A stretch of DNA of 64,000 bases from Asticcacaulis sp. AC402 (GTDB taxonomy: Bacteria > Pseudomonadota > Alphaproteobacteria > Caulobacterales > Caulobacteraceae), in contig NZ_AWGC01000015.1 in the NCBI RefSeq assembly GCF_000495835.1, positions 124,001-188,000 on the forward strand, written 5' to 3'. A program made the translations under genes and the position numbers. Below are positions 37,127 through 45,980 of the stretch, in pieces. The notes under the pieces are model-generated. The model was given only the letters and a program-made list of their open reading frames with translations, had not been told where the DNA came from and made no database searches. How positions within the stretch are numbered: the first letter of the stretch is position 1; the number at the start of each line of letters is the position of its first letter.

Positions 37127-37914
37127 CAGTTACCATTCACCCGACGGCGATTGTGCACGAAGGGGCCAAGTTGGGGGAGGGAGTTCACGTCGGTCCCTAC
37201 AGCATCGTCGGTCCCCACGTGACACTTAAAGACCGGGTGAACCTGAAATCCCACGTGGTGATCGACGGGATCACCGAAATCGGGTCTGAGTCAGTTATCC
37301 ACCCGTTTGCCTGTTTGGGTGGTCCGCCGCAACATCTGGCGCACAAGGGCGAACCGACACGACTGGTCGTCGGTGAGCGCAACCTGGTCCGCGAGCACGT
37401 CATCATGCATACCGGAACCGAAAAGGGCGGTGGGGTCACGCAGGTCGGCAACGACTGCATGTTCATGTCGGGGTCTGGCATCGCCCATGACTGTATTTTG
37501 GGCAACAATGTCATTCTGGCCAACCTGGCCAGCGTCGGCGGCCATGTAAAGATCGGTGATTTTGTGTTTCTCGGCGGGTCGTGCGCTGTGCATCAGTTCG
37601 CGCGACTGGGCCGGTATTGCTTTATCGGCGGTGGCGCCGTCGTGACCAAGGACGTCATTCCGTATGGGTCGGTGTGGGGCAACCACGCACGGCTGGAAGG
37701 CCTGAACCTGGTCGGGCTGAAGCGGCGCGGGTTCTCCCGTGAGTTGATCCTGGCTCTGCGGACAGCCTATCGCATGATGTTTGCTGAGGAAGGCACCTTT
37801 CAGGAACGGCTGGACGATGTGCTGGAGAATTTTTCGGATATCGACCAGGTCGTGGAGATCGTGCAGTTTATCCGAGAAGATTCGACGCGGCCGATCTGTT
37901 TGCCATCGGATTGA
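37123..37914 (+). CDS. lpxA: UDP-N-acetylglucosamine acyltransferase LpxA
   Basis: 263 residues. LpxA adds the first hydroxyacyl chain to UDP-GlcNAc, starting lipid A. Hexapeptide repeats run from residue 5 to about 190; catalytic His122 sits in SGSGIAHDC, and [22 protein letters not shown] opens the C-terminal helical domain. The ATG overlaps the fabZ stop. A hairpin (37926-37966) and a family A element (A7) separate it from lpxI, so the lpxI-lpxB pair may be transcribed separately. Confidence 0.97.
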   Translation: MTVTIHPTAIVHEGAKLGEGVHVGPYSIVGPHVTLKDRVNLKSHVVIDGITEIGSESVIHPFACLGGPPQHLAHKGEPTRLVVGERNLVREHVIMHTGTEKGGGVTQVGNDCMFMSGSGIAHDCILGNNVILANLASVGGHVKIGDFVFLGGSCAVHQFARLGRYCFIGGGAVVTKDVIPYGSVWGNHARLEGLNLVGLKRRGFSRELILALRTAYRMMFAEEGTFQERLDDVLENFSDIDQVVEIVQFIREDSTRPICLPSD

Positions 37915-37925
37915 CGCTGTCGTGG

Positions 37926-37966
37926 TGCGGGGTGCGGGGCCGTGACCCCACATTTCCTGAAATGTC
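37926..37966 (+). terminator. Possible terminator hairpins after lpxA
   Basis: GTGCGGGG...CCCCACAT can pair, and the next bases ACATTT/AAATGT form a small stem around CCTG followed by CTTTTTG. It lies 12 bases past the lpxA stop. The GGGG-rich hairpin resembles those after eno. Confidence 0.4.
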
Positions 37967-37985
37967 TTTTTGCTGCACGGCCCTT

Positions 37986-38090
37986 TAGAGCGCAATCCGA
38001 TAAAGTGTGACGCACTTTTCGGATAAATTGCGCGACAAAACAAAAACTTAGAGCGGGGTTTTGATTCCATCAAAACTCATCCCGCTCTAG
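37986..38090 (+). repeat. Family A element, copy A7 (best-preserved)
   Basis: Complete form: TAG at 37986-37988, AGCGCAATCCGATAAAGTG paired with CACTTTTCGGATAAATTGCG, linker GACAAAACAAAAACTTAG, then GAGCGGGGTTTTGAT paired with ATCAAAAC...CCCGCTC, and TAG at 38088-38090. Confidence 0.95.
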
Positions 38091-38172
38091 TGCCGGACAA
38101 CAGAAAGAATTTAAAGACGTGGGGCACCAATAAGCGTTCTTTGGCCCCACACCCCATTACAGGACAGAGCTA

Positions 38173-39009
38173 ATGTCGACTTCCAACAAACTCGCCCTGA
38201 TCTCTGGCGGCGGCGGCTTGCCCGTAGACGTCGCCAACTACCTCAACAAAATTCAACGGCAGTACACGGTCGTCCGCATCGAAGGTCTTTCTGACCCTCA
38301 GCTTGATGACCATCCGGGCCATACCCTGGGTCTTGGTGACTTCGCCAAACTGTTCGAAATCCTGGCTGCCGAACAATGCAAGGCTGTCACCATGTGCGGT
38401 TACGTACAGCGCCCTGACTTTGACGACATGAAGAAGGAACACGGTACCGACCACCTGAGCAGCATTCAGTCGGCCGGTCGTGGCGGCGACGATTCTCTCC
38501 TGCGCCAGGTCGCCAAGGTCATTGCCTCCCAAGGCTACCACATTGAAGGCGCCCACGAAGCTAACCCCGAACTCCTCATCGGGCGAGGTCTGCAGGCCGG
38601 CCCCGACCCGTCGCCCGAAGCCATGGCAGACGCTCAGGAAGCCATGCGTATCGCCACCGCCATCGGTGCGCTCGACATTGGCCAGGCTGTCGTCGTTGCC
38701 GACCACATCACCCTGGCCGTCGAAGCCCAGGAGGGCACTCAGAACATGTTACGCAGGATCGCTTCGCTTTCACCAGTCTTGCGGGGTTCAATTGCAAATC
38801 GCAAGGGGGTTGTCGCCAAGGTGGCCAAGCCTATTCAGGACCTCCGCCTCGACATGCCGACTATCGGAGTCTCGACTATTGAAGATGCTGCCGCCGCCGG
38901 CCTTAGCGGCATAGTCGCCCGCGCCGGCCACCTCCTGGTTGTCGATAAGGCCACAACCCACGCGCGCGCCGCAGAACTGGGCGTCTTCCTCTACGGTCAC
39001 CATGACTAA
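38173..39009 (+). CDS. lpxI: UDP-2,3-diacylglucosamine diphosphatase LpxI
   Basis: 278 residues. LpxI (DUF1009) is the alphaproteobacterial replacement for LpxH and removes UMP from UDP-diacylglucosamine to give lipid X. The N-terminal Rossmann-like part starts LALISGGGGLPVDVANYL; the C-terminal catalytic part has GALDIGQAVVVAD, EAQEGTQNMLRRI and KVAKPIQDLRLDMPTIGVSTIE with the metal-binding acidic residues. lpxB overlaps its last 8 bases, so lipid X is passed to the next enzyme made from the same transcript. Confidence 0.95.
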   Translation: MSTSNKLALISGGGGLPVDVANYLNKIQRQYTVVRIEGLSDPQLDDHPGHTLGLGDFAKLFEILAAEQCKAVTMCGYVQRPDFDDMKKEHGTDHLSSIQSAGRGGDDSLLRQVAKVIASQGYHIEGAHEANPELLIGRGLQAGPDPSPEAMADAQEAMRIATAIGALDIGQAVVVADHITLAVEAQEGTQNMLRRIASLSPVLRGSIANRKGVVAKVAKPIQDLRLDMPTIGVSTIEDAAAAGLSGIVARAGHLLVVDKATTHARAAELGVFLYGHHD

Positions 39010-40171
39010 GCCGCTCAAAATCATGCTGATCGCCGCCGAAGCCTCCGGCGACATGCTGGGCGCGGGCCTGATGGTCGAACTGCGCAAGCAGGCCCCCGAG
39101 ATCGACTTTACGTTTGTCGGCGTTGGTGGCGCCCGCATGGCTGAACAAGGCGTCCAAAGCCCCTTCGATATCGCCCAATTGTCCATCCTGGGCATGTTGG
39201 AAGGCCTCAAGGCCTTGCCGCGCGTCAACGCCCGGGTCCTTGACACGGCTGCACTGGCTAGAGCCGAGAAGCCTGATGCGGTCGTGCTGATCGACTCGTG
39301 GGGTTTCACTCTGCGCGCGGCCAATGCCATCCGAAAGATCATGCCCGAGGTGCCGCTGATCAAATATGTCGGCCCTCAGGTTTGGGCGACCCGACCGGGC
39401 CGAGCTAAGACACTGGCCAAGGCCGTCGACATGCTGTTGGCGCTACACCCGATGGACGCGCCTTATTTCGAACGCGAAGGTCTCAAAACCGTCGTTGTCG
39501 GCAATCCGGCCCTCAATGTCGACTTTTCCCGGGCCGATCCCGCTGCCTTCCGCCGCAAAATCGGCATAACGCCTGACGCGCCCATGCTGATGGTGTTGCC
39601 GGGTTCGCGGCCGGGCGAGATCAAGCGGTTGATGCCGACCTTTATTGACACCTTGCTGGCGCTTGGCAAGGCGCGTACCGATCTGACCATGGTCATGCCG
39701 GTGGCGGAAACCGTCCGCAACCTGGTGGTTCCTGCCGTCTCCGGCCTGCCGTTGCGTCTTCACCTGATAGAAAACGAAGACGACAAATATTCCGCGATGC
39801 AGGCGGCAACCCTGGCCCTGGCCTGTTCCGGCACCGTCTCGACCGAACTGGCCCTGGCCGGCTGTCCCATGATCATTGCCTATAAGGTCGAGCCGCTGAC
39901 CTGGTGGATTTTCAAGACCATTGCGACGATCAAATACGTGACCCTGTTCAATATTACAGCCGGCAAGGAGATCGCGCCGGAATTCATCCAGCCCACTTGC
40001 ACACCGGAAAACCTGCTGGACGCCGTCAACGAACGGCTCGACGATGCGGTTTTACGGGGCAACCAGATCGACGAACAGTTCAAGGCCCTGGATCTGATGG
40101 GCCGTGGTCAAAGACCGCCGGCCGAAAAAGCGGCAAGGGCGGTGATAGATTTCCTCGGCGTCTCAGCCTAG
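39002..40171 (+). CDS. lpxB: Lipid A disaccharide synthase
   Basis: 389 residues from ATG 39002; the longer frame from 38939 overlaps lpxI coding. LpxB (GT19) joins lipid X to UDP-diacylglucosamine. Marks are MLIAAEASGDMLGAGL, KYVGPQVWATRPGRAKTLAK, LLALHPMDAPYFEREGL, LPGSRPGEIKRL and ACSGTVSTELALAGCPMIIAYK. Its TAG stop is the first triplet of family A copy A8, whose other end supplies the stop of convergent gltA. Confidence 0.96.
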   Translation: MTKPLKIMLIAAEASGDMLGAGLMVELRKQAPEIDFTFVGVGGARMAEQGVQSPFDIAQLSILGMLEGLKALPRVNARVLDTAALARAEKPDAVVLIDSWGFTLRAANAIRKIMPEVPLIKYVGPQVWATRPGRAKTLAKAVDMLLALHPMDAPYFEREGLKTVVVGNPALNVDFSRADPAAFRRKIGITPDAPMLMVLPGSRPGEIKRLMPTFIDTLLALGKARTDLTMVMPVAETVRNLVVPAVSGLPLRLHLIENEDDKYSAMQAATLALACSGTVSTELALAGCPMIIAYKVEPLTWWIFKTIATIKYVTLFNITAGKEIAPEFIQPTCTPENLLDAVNERLDDAVLRGNQIDEQFKALDLMGRGQRPPAEKAARAVIDFLGVSA

Positions 40172-40273
40172 AGCGGAATGGCTTTAGGTAGAATCGCCAT
40201 CTCGCTCTAGCTTTTTGTTTTTTCGCGCAATTTTCCCGAAAAGTGCGTCACACTTTATCTGATTACGCTCTAG
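40169..40273 (-). repeat. Family A element, copy A8
   Basis: TAG 40169-40171 (lpxB stop), a variant outer hairpin GAGCGGAATGGCT...CGCCATCTCGCTC, the TTTTTGTTTTTTCGCGCAAT linker, CACACTTTATCTGATTACGCTC and TAG 40271-40273. On the minus strand the right end gives the gltA stop. Confidence 0.93.
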
Positions 40274-41559
40274 CCTCGCGACGAAATTGGTGTGTAATTG
40301 CGCTCTGTTGCACCGGTATAGAGTTGCCGCGGGCGGCCGATCTTCTGCGACGGATCCTCTATCATTTCCTTCCATTGGGCAATCCAGCCGACCGTGCGCG
40401 CCAGGGCGAACAGCACAGTGAACATTGTGGTCGGGAAGCCCATGGCCGACAGGGTAATGCCGGAATAGAAATCGACGTTCGGATACAGCTTGCGTTCGAT
40501 GAAGAAGTCGTCGTTCAGCGCCACCTGCTCCAGTTCCTTGGCAACCTGCAGGAGTGGATCGTTAGGATCGCCAACCGCTGCCAGGACTTCGTCGGCCGAC
40601 TGCTTCATCACCGTAGCACGCGGATCATAGTTCTTGTACACCCGGTGGCCAAAGCCCATCAGGCGGTATTTGCGGTCCTTGACACCGGCGACAAACTCCT
40701 TAACCCGTTCAGGCGTGCCGATTTCCTTAAGCATGTTTAGCGCTTCTTCGTTGGCGCCACCATGGCTGGGGCCCCACAGGCAGGCAATACCGGCTGCGAT
40801 ACAGGCGAAGGGATTGGCACCCGAAGATCCTGCCAGGCGGACAGTCGAGGTCGAAGCGTTCTGTTCGTGGTCGGCATGCAGGATGAAGATGCGGTCCATC
40901 GCCTTGGCCACGACCGGATTGACGACATACTCCTCTGCCGGAACGGCAAAACACATGCGCAGGAAGTTTTCCGGATAGCTCAGCTTGTTGAGCGGATGCA
41001 CGAACGGCTGGCCGATGCTGTATTTGAAAGCCCGTGCCGCGATGGTCGGCATCTTGGCGATCAGACGGTGCGCCGAAATTTCGCGTTGGCGCAGATCATG
41101 AATGTCCAGACTGTCGTGGTAGAAGGCCGACAGGGCGCCAACAGCGCCGGTCATAACGGCCATAGGGTGGGCGTCGCGGCGGAAGCCTGAGAAGAAGCGG
41201 TCGAACTGTTCGTGCAGCATGGTGTGACGGGTGATCGTCGTTTCGAACTCTTCGTACTCGGACGCCTTGGGCAACTCGCCGTGGAGCAGCAGGTAGCAAA
41301 CTTCAAGGAAACTGGATTTTTCGGCAAGCTGACCGATCGGATAGCCACGGTGCAGCAGGACGCCGGCGTCGCCATCGATAAAAGTGATCTTGCTCTCGCA
41401 CGACGCTGTCGAGGTAAAGCCCGGGTCGTAGGTAAAGGCATCGGTTTCAGCGTACAGCTTCCGGATGTCGAGAACGTCCGGACCAAGCGTGCCTTTCGAA
41501 ATGGGGAGACTGATCGTTTTGTCGCCAAGGGTCAGTTGAGCAGGAGAAGTCTGGGTCAT
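40270..41559 (-). CDS. gltA: Citrate synthase (type II)
   Basis: 429 residues, standard for the NADH-sensitive hexameric type. It condenses oxaloacetate and acetyl-CoA, taking the output of the PDH complex coded at 59.4-64 kb. Marks are [20 protein letters not shown] near residue 70, [29 protein letters not shown], and [15 protein letters not shown] with the catalytic His. Its TAG stop is the complement of the last bases of family A copy A8. A long leader (41560 upward) contains a GGCGCAA/TTGCGCC hairpin (41593-41617) and an AT-rich TATATA around 41621-41627 that could be a -10 box. Confidence 0.97.
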   Translation of the reverse strand: MTQTSPAQLTLGDKTISLPISKGTLGPDVLDIRKLYAETDAFTYDPGFTSTASCESKITFIDGDAGVLLHRGYPIGQLAEKSSFLEVCYLLLHGELPKASEYEEFETTITRHTMLHEQFDRFFSGFRRDAHPMAVMTGAVGALSAFYHDSLDIHDLRQREISAHRLIAKMPTIAARAFKYSIGQPFVHPLNKLSYPENFLRMCFAVPAEEYVVNPVVAKAMDRIFILHADHEQNASTSTVRLAGSSGANPFACIAAGIACLWGPSHGGANEEALNMLKEIGTPERVKEFVAGVKDRKYRLMGFGHRVYKNYDPRATVMKQSADEVLAAVGDPNDPLLQVAKELEQVALNDDFFIERKLYPNVDFYSGITLSAMGFPTTMFTVLFALARTVGWIAQWKEMIEDPSQKIGRPRQLYTGATERNYTPISSRG

Positions 41560-41592
41560 GTACGCTTGCCCCTAAAAATTTTGTGTTTGTGC

Positions 41593-41617
41593 GGCGCAAT
41601 GAGATTTGCGTTGCGCC
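41593..41617 (-). promoter_or_regulatory. Stem-loop in the gltA leader
   Basis: GGCGCAA (41593-41599) and TTGCGCC (41611-41617) pair around an 11-base loop, 34 bases upstream of the gltA start on its coding strand. Role unknown. Confidence 0.35.
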
Positions 41618-41820
41618 TGCTATATAAACTGTGATCCCAAATGAAAAGAGGGTGGTTAAGGATTGTACCGATCCAACGCCCCAAAGCAGGCAAAAAATCT
41701 GCGCAAATGAGCGTTCACGCAACTTGAAGTATCAGCCCGTTCGCCCGGGCAGACCAGATACGTGTTGATAACCCATTCAATCCTATTGATGTTTCCAAAA
41801 AACTCTTAGAGCGGGTCCGC

Positions 41821-44118
41821 TTGCGACGTACACGTTTTTGTGAAAACGCTCATGGTCGTAAAGGTGCTGAACCTGCCGCATTTTTATTGGACTTGCCGCG
41901 GGGGAGCGGTCGTGGTCAAGTGTTTTGGCATTTTCGGCAATCGGGGGTAGTTTTGCGACGCCTGTCGTGGCCTAACAGGGAAGACCTCAAGGCAGGTTTG
42001 TCAACGATTGTGTCTGCCCAGAGCGGCCGCATCGTTTTGTGGCTGCCTGTTGCCCTGGCGTTTGGCGCAGCCTTCTATCTTGAGCTACGGCATGAGCCGG
42101 ACTGGCCATGGCTTATCGTTCCCGGCGGGCTGATGCTGGCCGCCCTACCCCTGATACTTCGCTTTAGCAGTTCCAGCTATCTCTATAATCTAATTTTGCT
42201 TTTGGTGATGTTCTCAGCTGGAACATTGATTGCGAAACTGCGCACGGAACAGGTCCGTGCTCCGGTTCTGAGCCCCTATGAAACCCAATACAATGTGACG
42301 GCCTTCATCGTCGACAACATTTCGCCCTCGGCCGACAAGCCGCGATTGTTGCTGGCGCCGATTGCCGTGCGTGGTTTGAGGTCACACGAAACCCCGGTGC
42401 GACTGCGCGTGACATTTCGGCCCGGCACCATCGAGGCGGCCGATATCAAACCGGGCGATGCGATCTCTGTCTTCGCCCTGCTCAATCCACCGCCGTCACC
42501 ATCCATGCCGGGCGGCTACGACTTCGCCCGCCATGCCTGGTTTCAGGGTGTCGGAGGCGTGGGCTTCGTCCCCGGAAAGATCGAGCGGATAGATGTTGCG
42601 CCGCAGAGTCTGCGCTTGGCACTCATGCTTCAGCTTAACCGCGCCCGATGGGAGTTGACGCAAACCCTGGTACGCCAGATTACACCGGGGTTTCAGGATG
42701 GTGAAGCCTTAGGCGGGTTTGCCGCAGCGCTCGTGACCGGCCATGAGGCCTTCCTGCCGGAACAGCTGATCAGCCATATGAGAGACTCAGGTCTGGCGCA
42801 CATATTGTCGATTTCTGGCGTTCACATGGCGGTTGTCGGCGGCTTCATCTTCTTCCTTCTGCGCGGTGCAATGGCTGCAATACCAGCACTCGCCTTGCGT
42901 ATACCGGTCAAAAAATTCGCCGCCGCCGTCAGCATTGTCTGCGTCCTGGCATATCTGGCGATATCAGGCGCACCGGCGCCGGCCGTGCGGGCAGCCGTAG
43001 TCGCCAGCGTCGCCTTCGCCGCAATCCTGTTCGACCGCCGGGCGCTAAGTCTGCGTGCGCTGGCCATTGCGGCCTTGTTCGTCATCATATTGACCCCGGA
43101 AGCCGTGATTCAACCGGGTTTCCAGATGTCATTCTGCGCTACCGCCGCACTGCTGGCCTTGGCAGAAACCATAAGACCCGAGATCCGCGAAATCAGCGTG
43201 CCGCTTTGGGTCCGTGCGGTCCAGGCATCGTTAAACGGCACCAAACTATCTCTGGTCGCTTCGCTTGTCGCAACCCTGGCCACGACACCCTTCGCCATTG
43301 CCTATTTCAATCGGTTCTCAGTTTACAGCTTGCTGTCCAACCTCCTGGAGGCGCCGATCACAGCCTTTGTCGTCATGCCGGCCCTGGCATTGGGGACGGT
43401 CCTCTCGGCGACGCCCATTGGCTGGATATGTCTGCGTGTAGCCGCGGGCGGATTGTGGCTGATCGCTCAAATCGCCGCCTGGACCTCCGGCCTGCCGCAC
43501 GCTGTCATTACCTGGCCATCCGCGCCAGGCTTTGTGCTGGTCCTGGCCTGTCTCGGCTTGATGTGGGTCTGCCTGATCCGCGGTAGGGTGCGTTGGGCAG
43601 GGGTATTGCTGGCTTCGACTATTGTATGGTGGCCGCGACTGGAAGCGACCGACATCTGGATTGACCCGCAAGGCGGCAATGCCGCGATACGTGTCGACAC
43701 TAGCGCCTATGTTCTGCGGCCCAAGGTGCGTCAGTACGGTTTCGAGCAATGGACGCAGCACTATGGTCTGAGCAAGCTGGACCAGGCCTCGCGCGACCGT
43801 GACTATGTCTGCCAGGGTTACGGGTGCGTGCCCAAAGCTTCCAATCCAGTAAAGGTCGGCTTCTGGTTCAGCAACAAACCGCCCAACGCCAAACGTCTGG
43901 CCGAACTCTGTGGCGCCAGTACCCTGATTGTCATGCGAAATCCGGTCGGGGACTGGCCGCAGGTCTGTGCAGGCGTCAACCGCATCAGCGCTGGTGACTT
44001 CCGTCGTCTCGGTGCGCTGGAACTGACGCGCCAGGATAAGGGCTGGGCTATCAAGGCTGCTCAGCCCTTTCGCGGCCATCGCTATTGGTCTTCAGTGTCC
44101 GAAGCTGATGTATTTTAG
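41821..44118 (+). CDS. comEC: ComEC/Rec2-family membrane protein
   Basis: Up to 765 residues. ComEC forms the inner-membrane channel for incoming DNA in transformation. Recognisable parts are an N-terminal DUF4131-like region with hydrophobic spans, the competence domain with GFAAALVTGHEAFLPEQLISHMRDSGLAHILSISGVHMA, and several later helices. The C-terminal part has no intact metallo-beta-lactamase motif, as in many alphaproteobacterial members. The start is uncertain: TTG 41821 has no clear ribosome site and the first 44 residues look non-coding; TTG 41953 with GGGGG five bases upstream is a good alternative. The stop TAG is the first triplet of copy A9. The gene is divergent from gltA. Confidence 0.88.
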   Translation: MRRTRFCENAHGRKGAEPAAFLLDLPRGSGRGQVFWHFRQSGVVLRRLSWPNREDLKAGLSTIVSAQSGRIVLWLPVALAFGAAFYLELRHEPDWPWLIVPGGLMLAALPLILRFSSSSYLYNLILLLVMFSAGTLIAKLRTEQVRAPVLSPYETQYNVTAFIVDNISPSADKPRLLLAPIAVRGLRSHETPVRLRVTFRPGTIEAADIKPGDAISVFALLNPPPSPSMPGGYDFARHAWFQGVGGVGFVPGKIERIDVAPQSLRLALMLQLNRARWELTQTLVRQITPGFQDGEALGGFAAALVTGHEAFLPEQLISHMRDSGLAHILSISGVHMAVVGGFIFFLLRGAMAAIPALALRIPVKKFAAAVSIVCVLAYLAISGAPAPAVRAAVVASVAFAAILFDRRALSLRALAIAALFVIILTPEAVIQPGFQMSFCATAALLALAETIRPEIREISVPLWVRAVQASLNGTKLSLVASLVATLATTPFAIAYFNRFSVYSLLSNLLEAPITAFVVMPALALGTVLSATPIGWICLRVAAGGLWLIAQIAAWTSGLPHAVITWPSAPGFVLVLACLGLMWVCLIRGRVRWAGVLLASTIVWWPRLEATDIWIDPQGGNAAIRVDTSAYVLRPKVRQYGFEQWTQHYGLSKLDQASRDRDYVCQGYGCVPKASNPVKVGFWFSNKPPNAKRLAELCGASTLIVMRNPVGDWPQVCAGVNRISAGDFRRLGALELTRQDKGWAIKAAQPFRGHRYWSSVSEADVF

Positions 44119-44223
44119 AGCGCCGGTCAAACTTCATCAGAAGCGCACTCTTTTATTCGCGCAATTTATCCGAAAAGGGGAGCGCCCGTGCGGTGGCATC
44201 CACTTTATCGGATTGCGCTCTAG
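44116..44223 (-). repeat. Family A element, copy A9 (extended hairpin)
   Basis: TAG 44116-44118 (comEC stop), a variant first hairpin (GAGCGCCGGTCAAAC...GAAGCGCACTC), a shortened linker, GCGCAATTTATCCGAAAAGG, the extra GGGAGCGCCCGTG piece, CACTTTATCGGATTGCGCTC and TAG 44221-44223, which also begins copy A10. Confidence 0.9.
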
Positions 44224-44325
44224 AGCGGGATGGCTTTAGGTAGAATCGCCATCTCGCTCTAAGTTTTTGTTTTGTCGCGCAATTTATCCAAAAAGTGCTG
44301 CACACTTTGTCGGATTGCGCTCTAG
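44221..44325 (-). repeat. Family A element, copy A10
   Basis: Directly joined to A9 through one shared TAG. GAGCGGGATGGCT...CGCCATCTCGCTC, AAGTTTTTGTTTTGTCGCGC, ATTTATCCAAAAAGTG/CACACTTTGTCGGATTGCGCTC, then TAG 44323-44325. The minus-strand reading of its right end is the lexA stop. Confidence 0.93.
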
Positions 44326-45023
44326 TGATAGCGGCGCATCAATCCAACTAACCGGCCCTGAATCTTGACCTGGCCGTCGTTGTATATCTGCGTCTTGTAG
44401 GCTGGGTTAGCGGCTTCCAGGGCGATCGAAGCCCCTTTCTTGCGCAGGCGCTTCAAGGTGGCCGTCTCGTCATCAACCAAGGCAACGATGATCTCGCCGG
44501 AGTGGGCAGTGTCGGTCTTCTTGATGACGACGTAGTCGCCATTGAGGATTCCGGCATGAATCATCGAATCGCCTTCGATCTCCAATATGTAGTGCTCACC
44601 CGCTCCAAGCATAGATTCCGGTACGCGTAACCTGTCGCGCTCCAGCCCCATGGCTTCGATCGGAACACCGGCGGCGATCTTGCCCAGCAAAGGAAGTTCG
44701 CGGGTATCGTCGTTGCTGGCTTTTGCCGTATCGGCAAACTGGCGCGTACTTTCGACCACTTGCGGCACAAAAGTCTGCCGGCCGCGCGGTGGGGCCGAGG
44801 TGGTCGCCTGATCTGGAAGTTTGATTACCTCCAGCGCCCGTGCCCGATGCGCCAGGCGGCGAATGAAGCCGCGCTCTTCCAGCGCCGTGATCAAGCGGTG
44901 AATCCCGGACTTGGAGGCGAGGTCAAGCGCCTCCTTCATTTCGTCAAAGGAGGGGGAGACACCGCCTTCCTTTATCCGCTCGTGAATGAACATCAGCAGT
45001 TCGCGTTGTTTGGTCGTCAGCAT
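44322..45023 (-). CDS. lexA: LexA repressor
   Basis: 233 residues from ATG 45023 ([10 protein letters not shown]); the longer frame to 45071 runs into an operator. The N-terminal winged helix has [22 protein letters not shown]. The self-cleavage site Ala118-Gly119 lies in [11 protein letters not shown], with catalytic Ser153 (EGDSMIHAG) and Lys191 (ATLKRL). LexA represses DNA repair genes until RecA-stimulated cleavage. Two GTTC-N7-GTTC boxes lie 38 and 64 bases upstream of the start, implying autoregulation. The TAG stop comes from repeat A10. The gene follows trpC by 87 bases. Confidence 0.97.
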   Translation of the reverse strand: MLTTKQRELLMFIHERIKEGGVSPSFDEMKEALDLASKSGIHRLITALEERGFIRRLAHRARALEVIKLPDQATTSAPPRGRQTFVPQVVESTRQFADTAKASNDDTRELPLLGKIAAGVPIEAMGLERDRLRVPESMLGAGEHYILEIEGDSMIHAGILNGDYVVIKKTDTAHSGEIIVALVDDETATLKRLRKKGASIALEAANPAYKTQIYNDGQVKIQGRLVGLMRRYH

Positions 45024-45060
45024 ATCAGAACACCCGCGGCTCAGCTGTCCCGGTCGTCGG

Positions 45061-45075
45061 GAACAAGTCATGAAC
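45061..45075 (-). promoter_or_regulatory. SOS box 1 of lexA
   Basis: GAAC-N7-GAAC on the plus strand, that is GTTC-N7-GTTC on the lexA strand, the known alphaproteobacterial LexA operator form. It ends 38 bases before the lexA start. Confidence 0.85.
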
Positions 45076-45086
45076 TCATGGTCGAT

Positions 45087-45101
45087 GTTCTATATGTGTT
45101 C
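45087..45101 (+). promoter_or_regulatory. SOS box 2 of lexA
   Basis: GTTC-TATATGT-GTTC, a second operator of the same type in the opposite orientation, 26 bases from box 1 start to start. Both lie within the 87-base trpC-lexA gap. Confidence 0.85.
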
Positions 45102-45110
45102 CGGTTAATG

Positions 45111-45905
45111 TCAAGTTAGCGCCAACAGATTTTTGGTGGCTTCCGTCACATCGCCTTGCCGCATAAGGCTTTCGCCGACTAACATTGCCGTTGCCCCGGT
45201 CGCCGTCAGTCTTTGTACGTCGAAAGGTGTGAAGATACCACTTTCCGAGACCAGGACATGGTCAGGAGAGACCCTGTTGGCCAGGATTTCCGTCGTCTGT
45301 AGGTCAACGTTAAAATCTCTGAGATTACGATTATTTATACCGATTAGCTTCGATTTCAAGTGAAGGGCCCGATCCATCTCATCAGCGTCGTGGACCTCAA
45401 CAAGGGCGTCCATACCGTAGTCATGGGCGGCATCGATCAAGTCCGCCGCCAAAGCATCGTCGATCATGGCCATGATAACCAGAATCGCATCGGCACCCAA
45501 CGCACGCGATTCGGTAACCTGCCAGGTATCGACCAGGAACTCCTTGCGGATGCAGGGCAGGGTGACGGCCGATCGTGCGGACTGGAAGTGCGATTCGTGA
45601 CCCAGGAAACTGGGGTTGTCGGTGAGAATCGACAGGCACGAGGCTCCACCGGTCTGATAGCATTGGGCAAGGAAGGCCGGGTCGAAATCCCCCCGAATCA
45701 GTCCCTTGGATGGGCTTGCCTTTTTGATCTCAGCGATCAAAGACAGGCTTTGCGGAGGCTTGCCCTCGATCAGGGCGCGCATAAAGCCGCGCGTGGGACC
45801 TGCTGCCTCGACCTGCGAGTCGAGTTCAGTGAGCGTCGTCTTTGAACGCCGCTGGGCGACGTCTTCGCGTTTATAGGCAGCGATGCGGTCCAGAATATCG
45901 ACCAT
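45111..45905 (-). CDS. trpC: Indole-3-glycerol phosphate synthase
   Basis: 264 residues, a single-function TIM barrel. It closes the indole ring from CdRP in tryptophan synthesis. Marks are [41 protein letters not shown] (catalytic Lys), [30 protein letters not shown] and LVSESGI. It is the third gene of a trpG-trpD-trpC unit, separated from trpD by 75 bases. The moaC/moeA genes that I recall between trpC and lexA in Caulobacter are absent. Confidence 0.95.
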   Translation of the reverse strand: MVDILDRIAAYKREDVAQRRSKTTLTELDSQVEAAGPTRGFMRALIEGKPPQSLSLIAEIKKASPSKGLIRGDFDPAFLAQCYQTGGASCLSILTDNPSFLGHESHFQSARSAVTLPCIRKEFLVDTWQVTESRALGADAILVIMAMIDDALAADLIDAAHDYGMDALVEVHDADEMDRALHLKSKLIGINNRNLRDFNVDLQTTEILANRVSPDHVLVSESGIFTPFDVQRLTATGATAMLVGESLMRQGDVTEATKNLLALT

Positions 45906-45980
45906 GCCAACTCCATTTACTAATTTGCAGGCTTATCACGCTCCGCCGGACGATGGGAACTGAAGTCTTGCGTTAGGGAT

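Noticed and set aside
41821-41952. First 44 codons of the comEC frame
   Set aside because: Not fully rejected: kept in the feature, but they resemble no ComEC N-terminus and the region before TTG 41821 looks like a remnant of a family A end (TTAGAGCGGG).
45024-45071. Longer N-terminus of lexA
   Set aside because: It would encode [16 protein letters not shown] ahead of the normal LexA start and its ATG-side sequence overlaps SOS box 1, which must lie outside the coding region.
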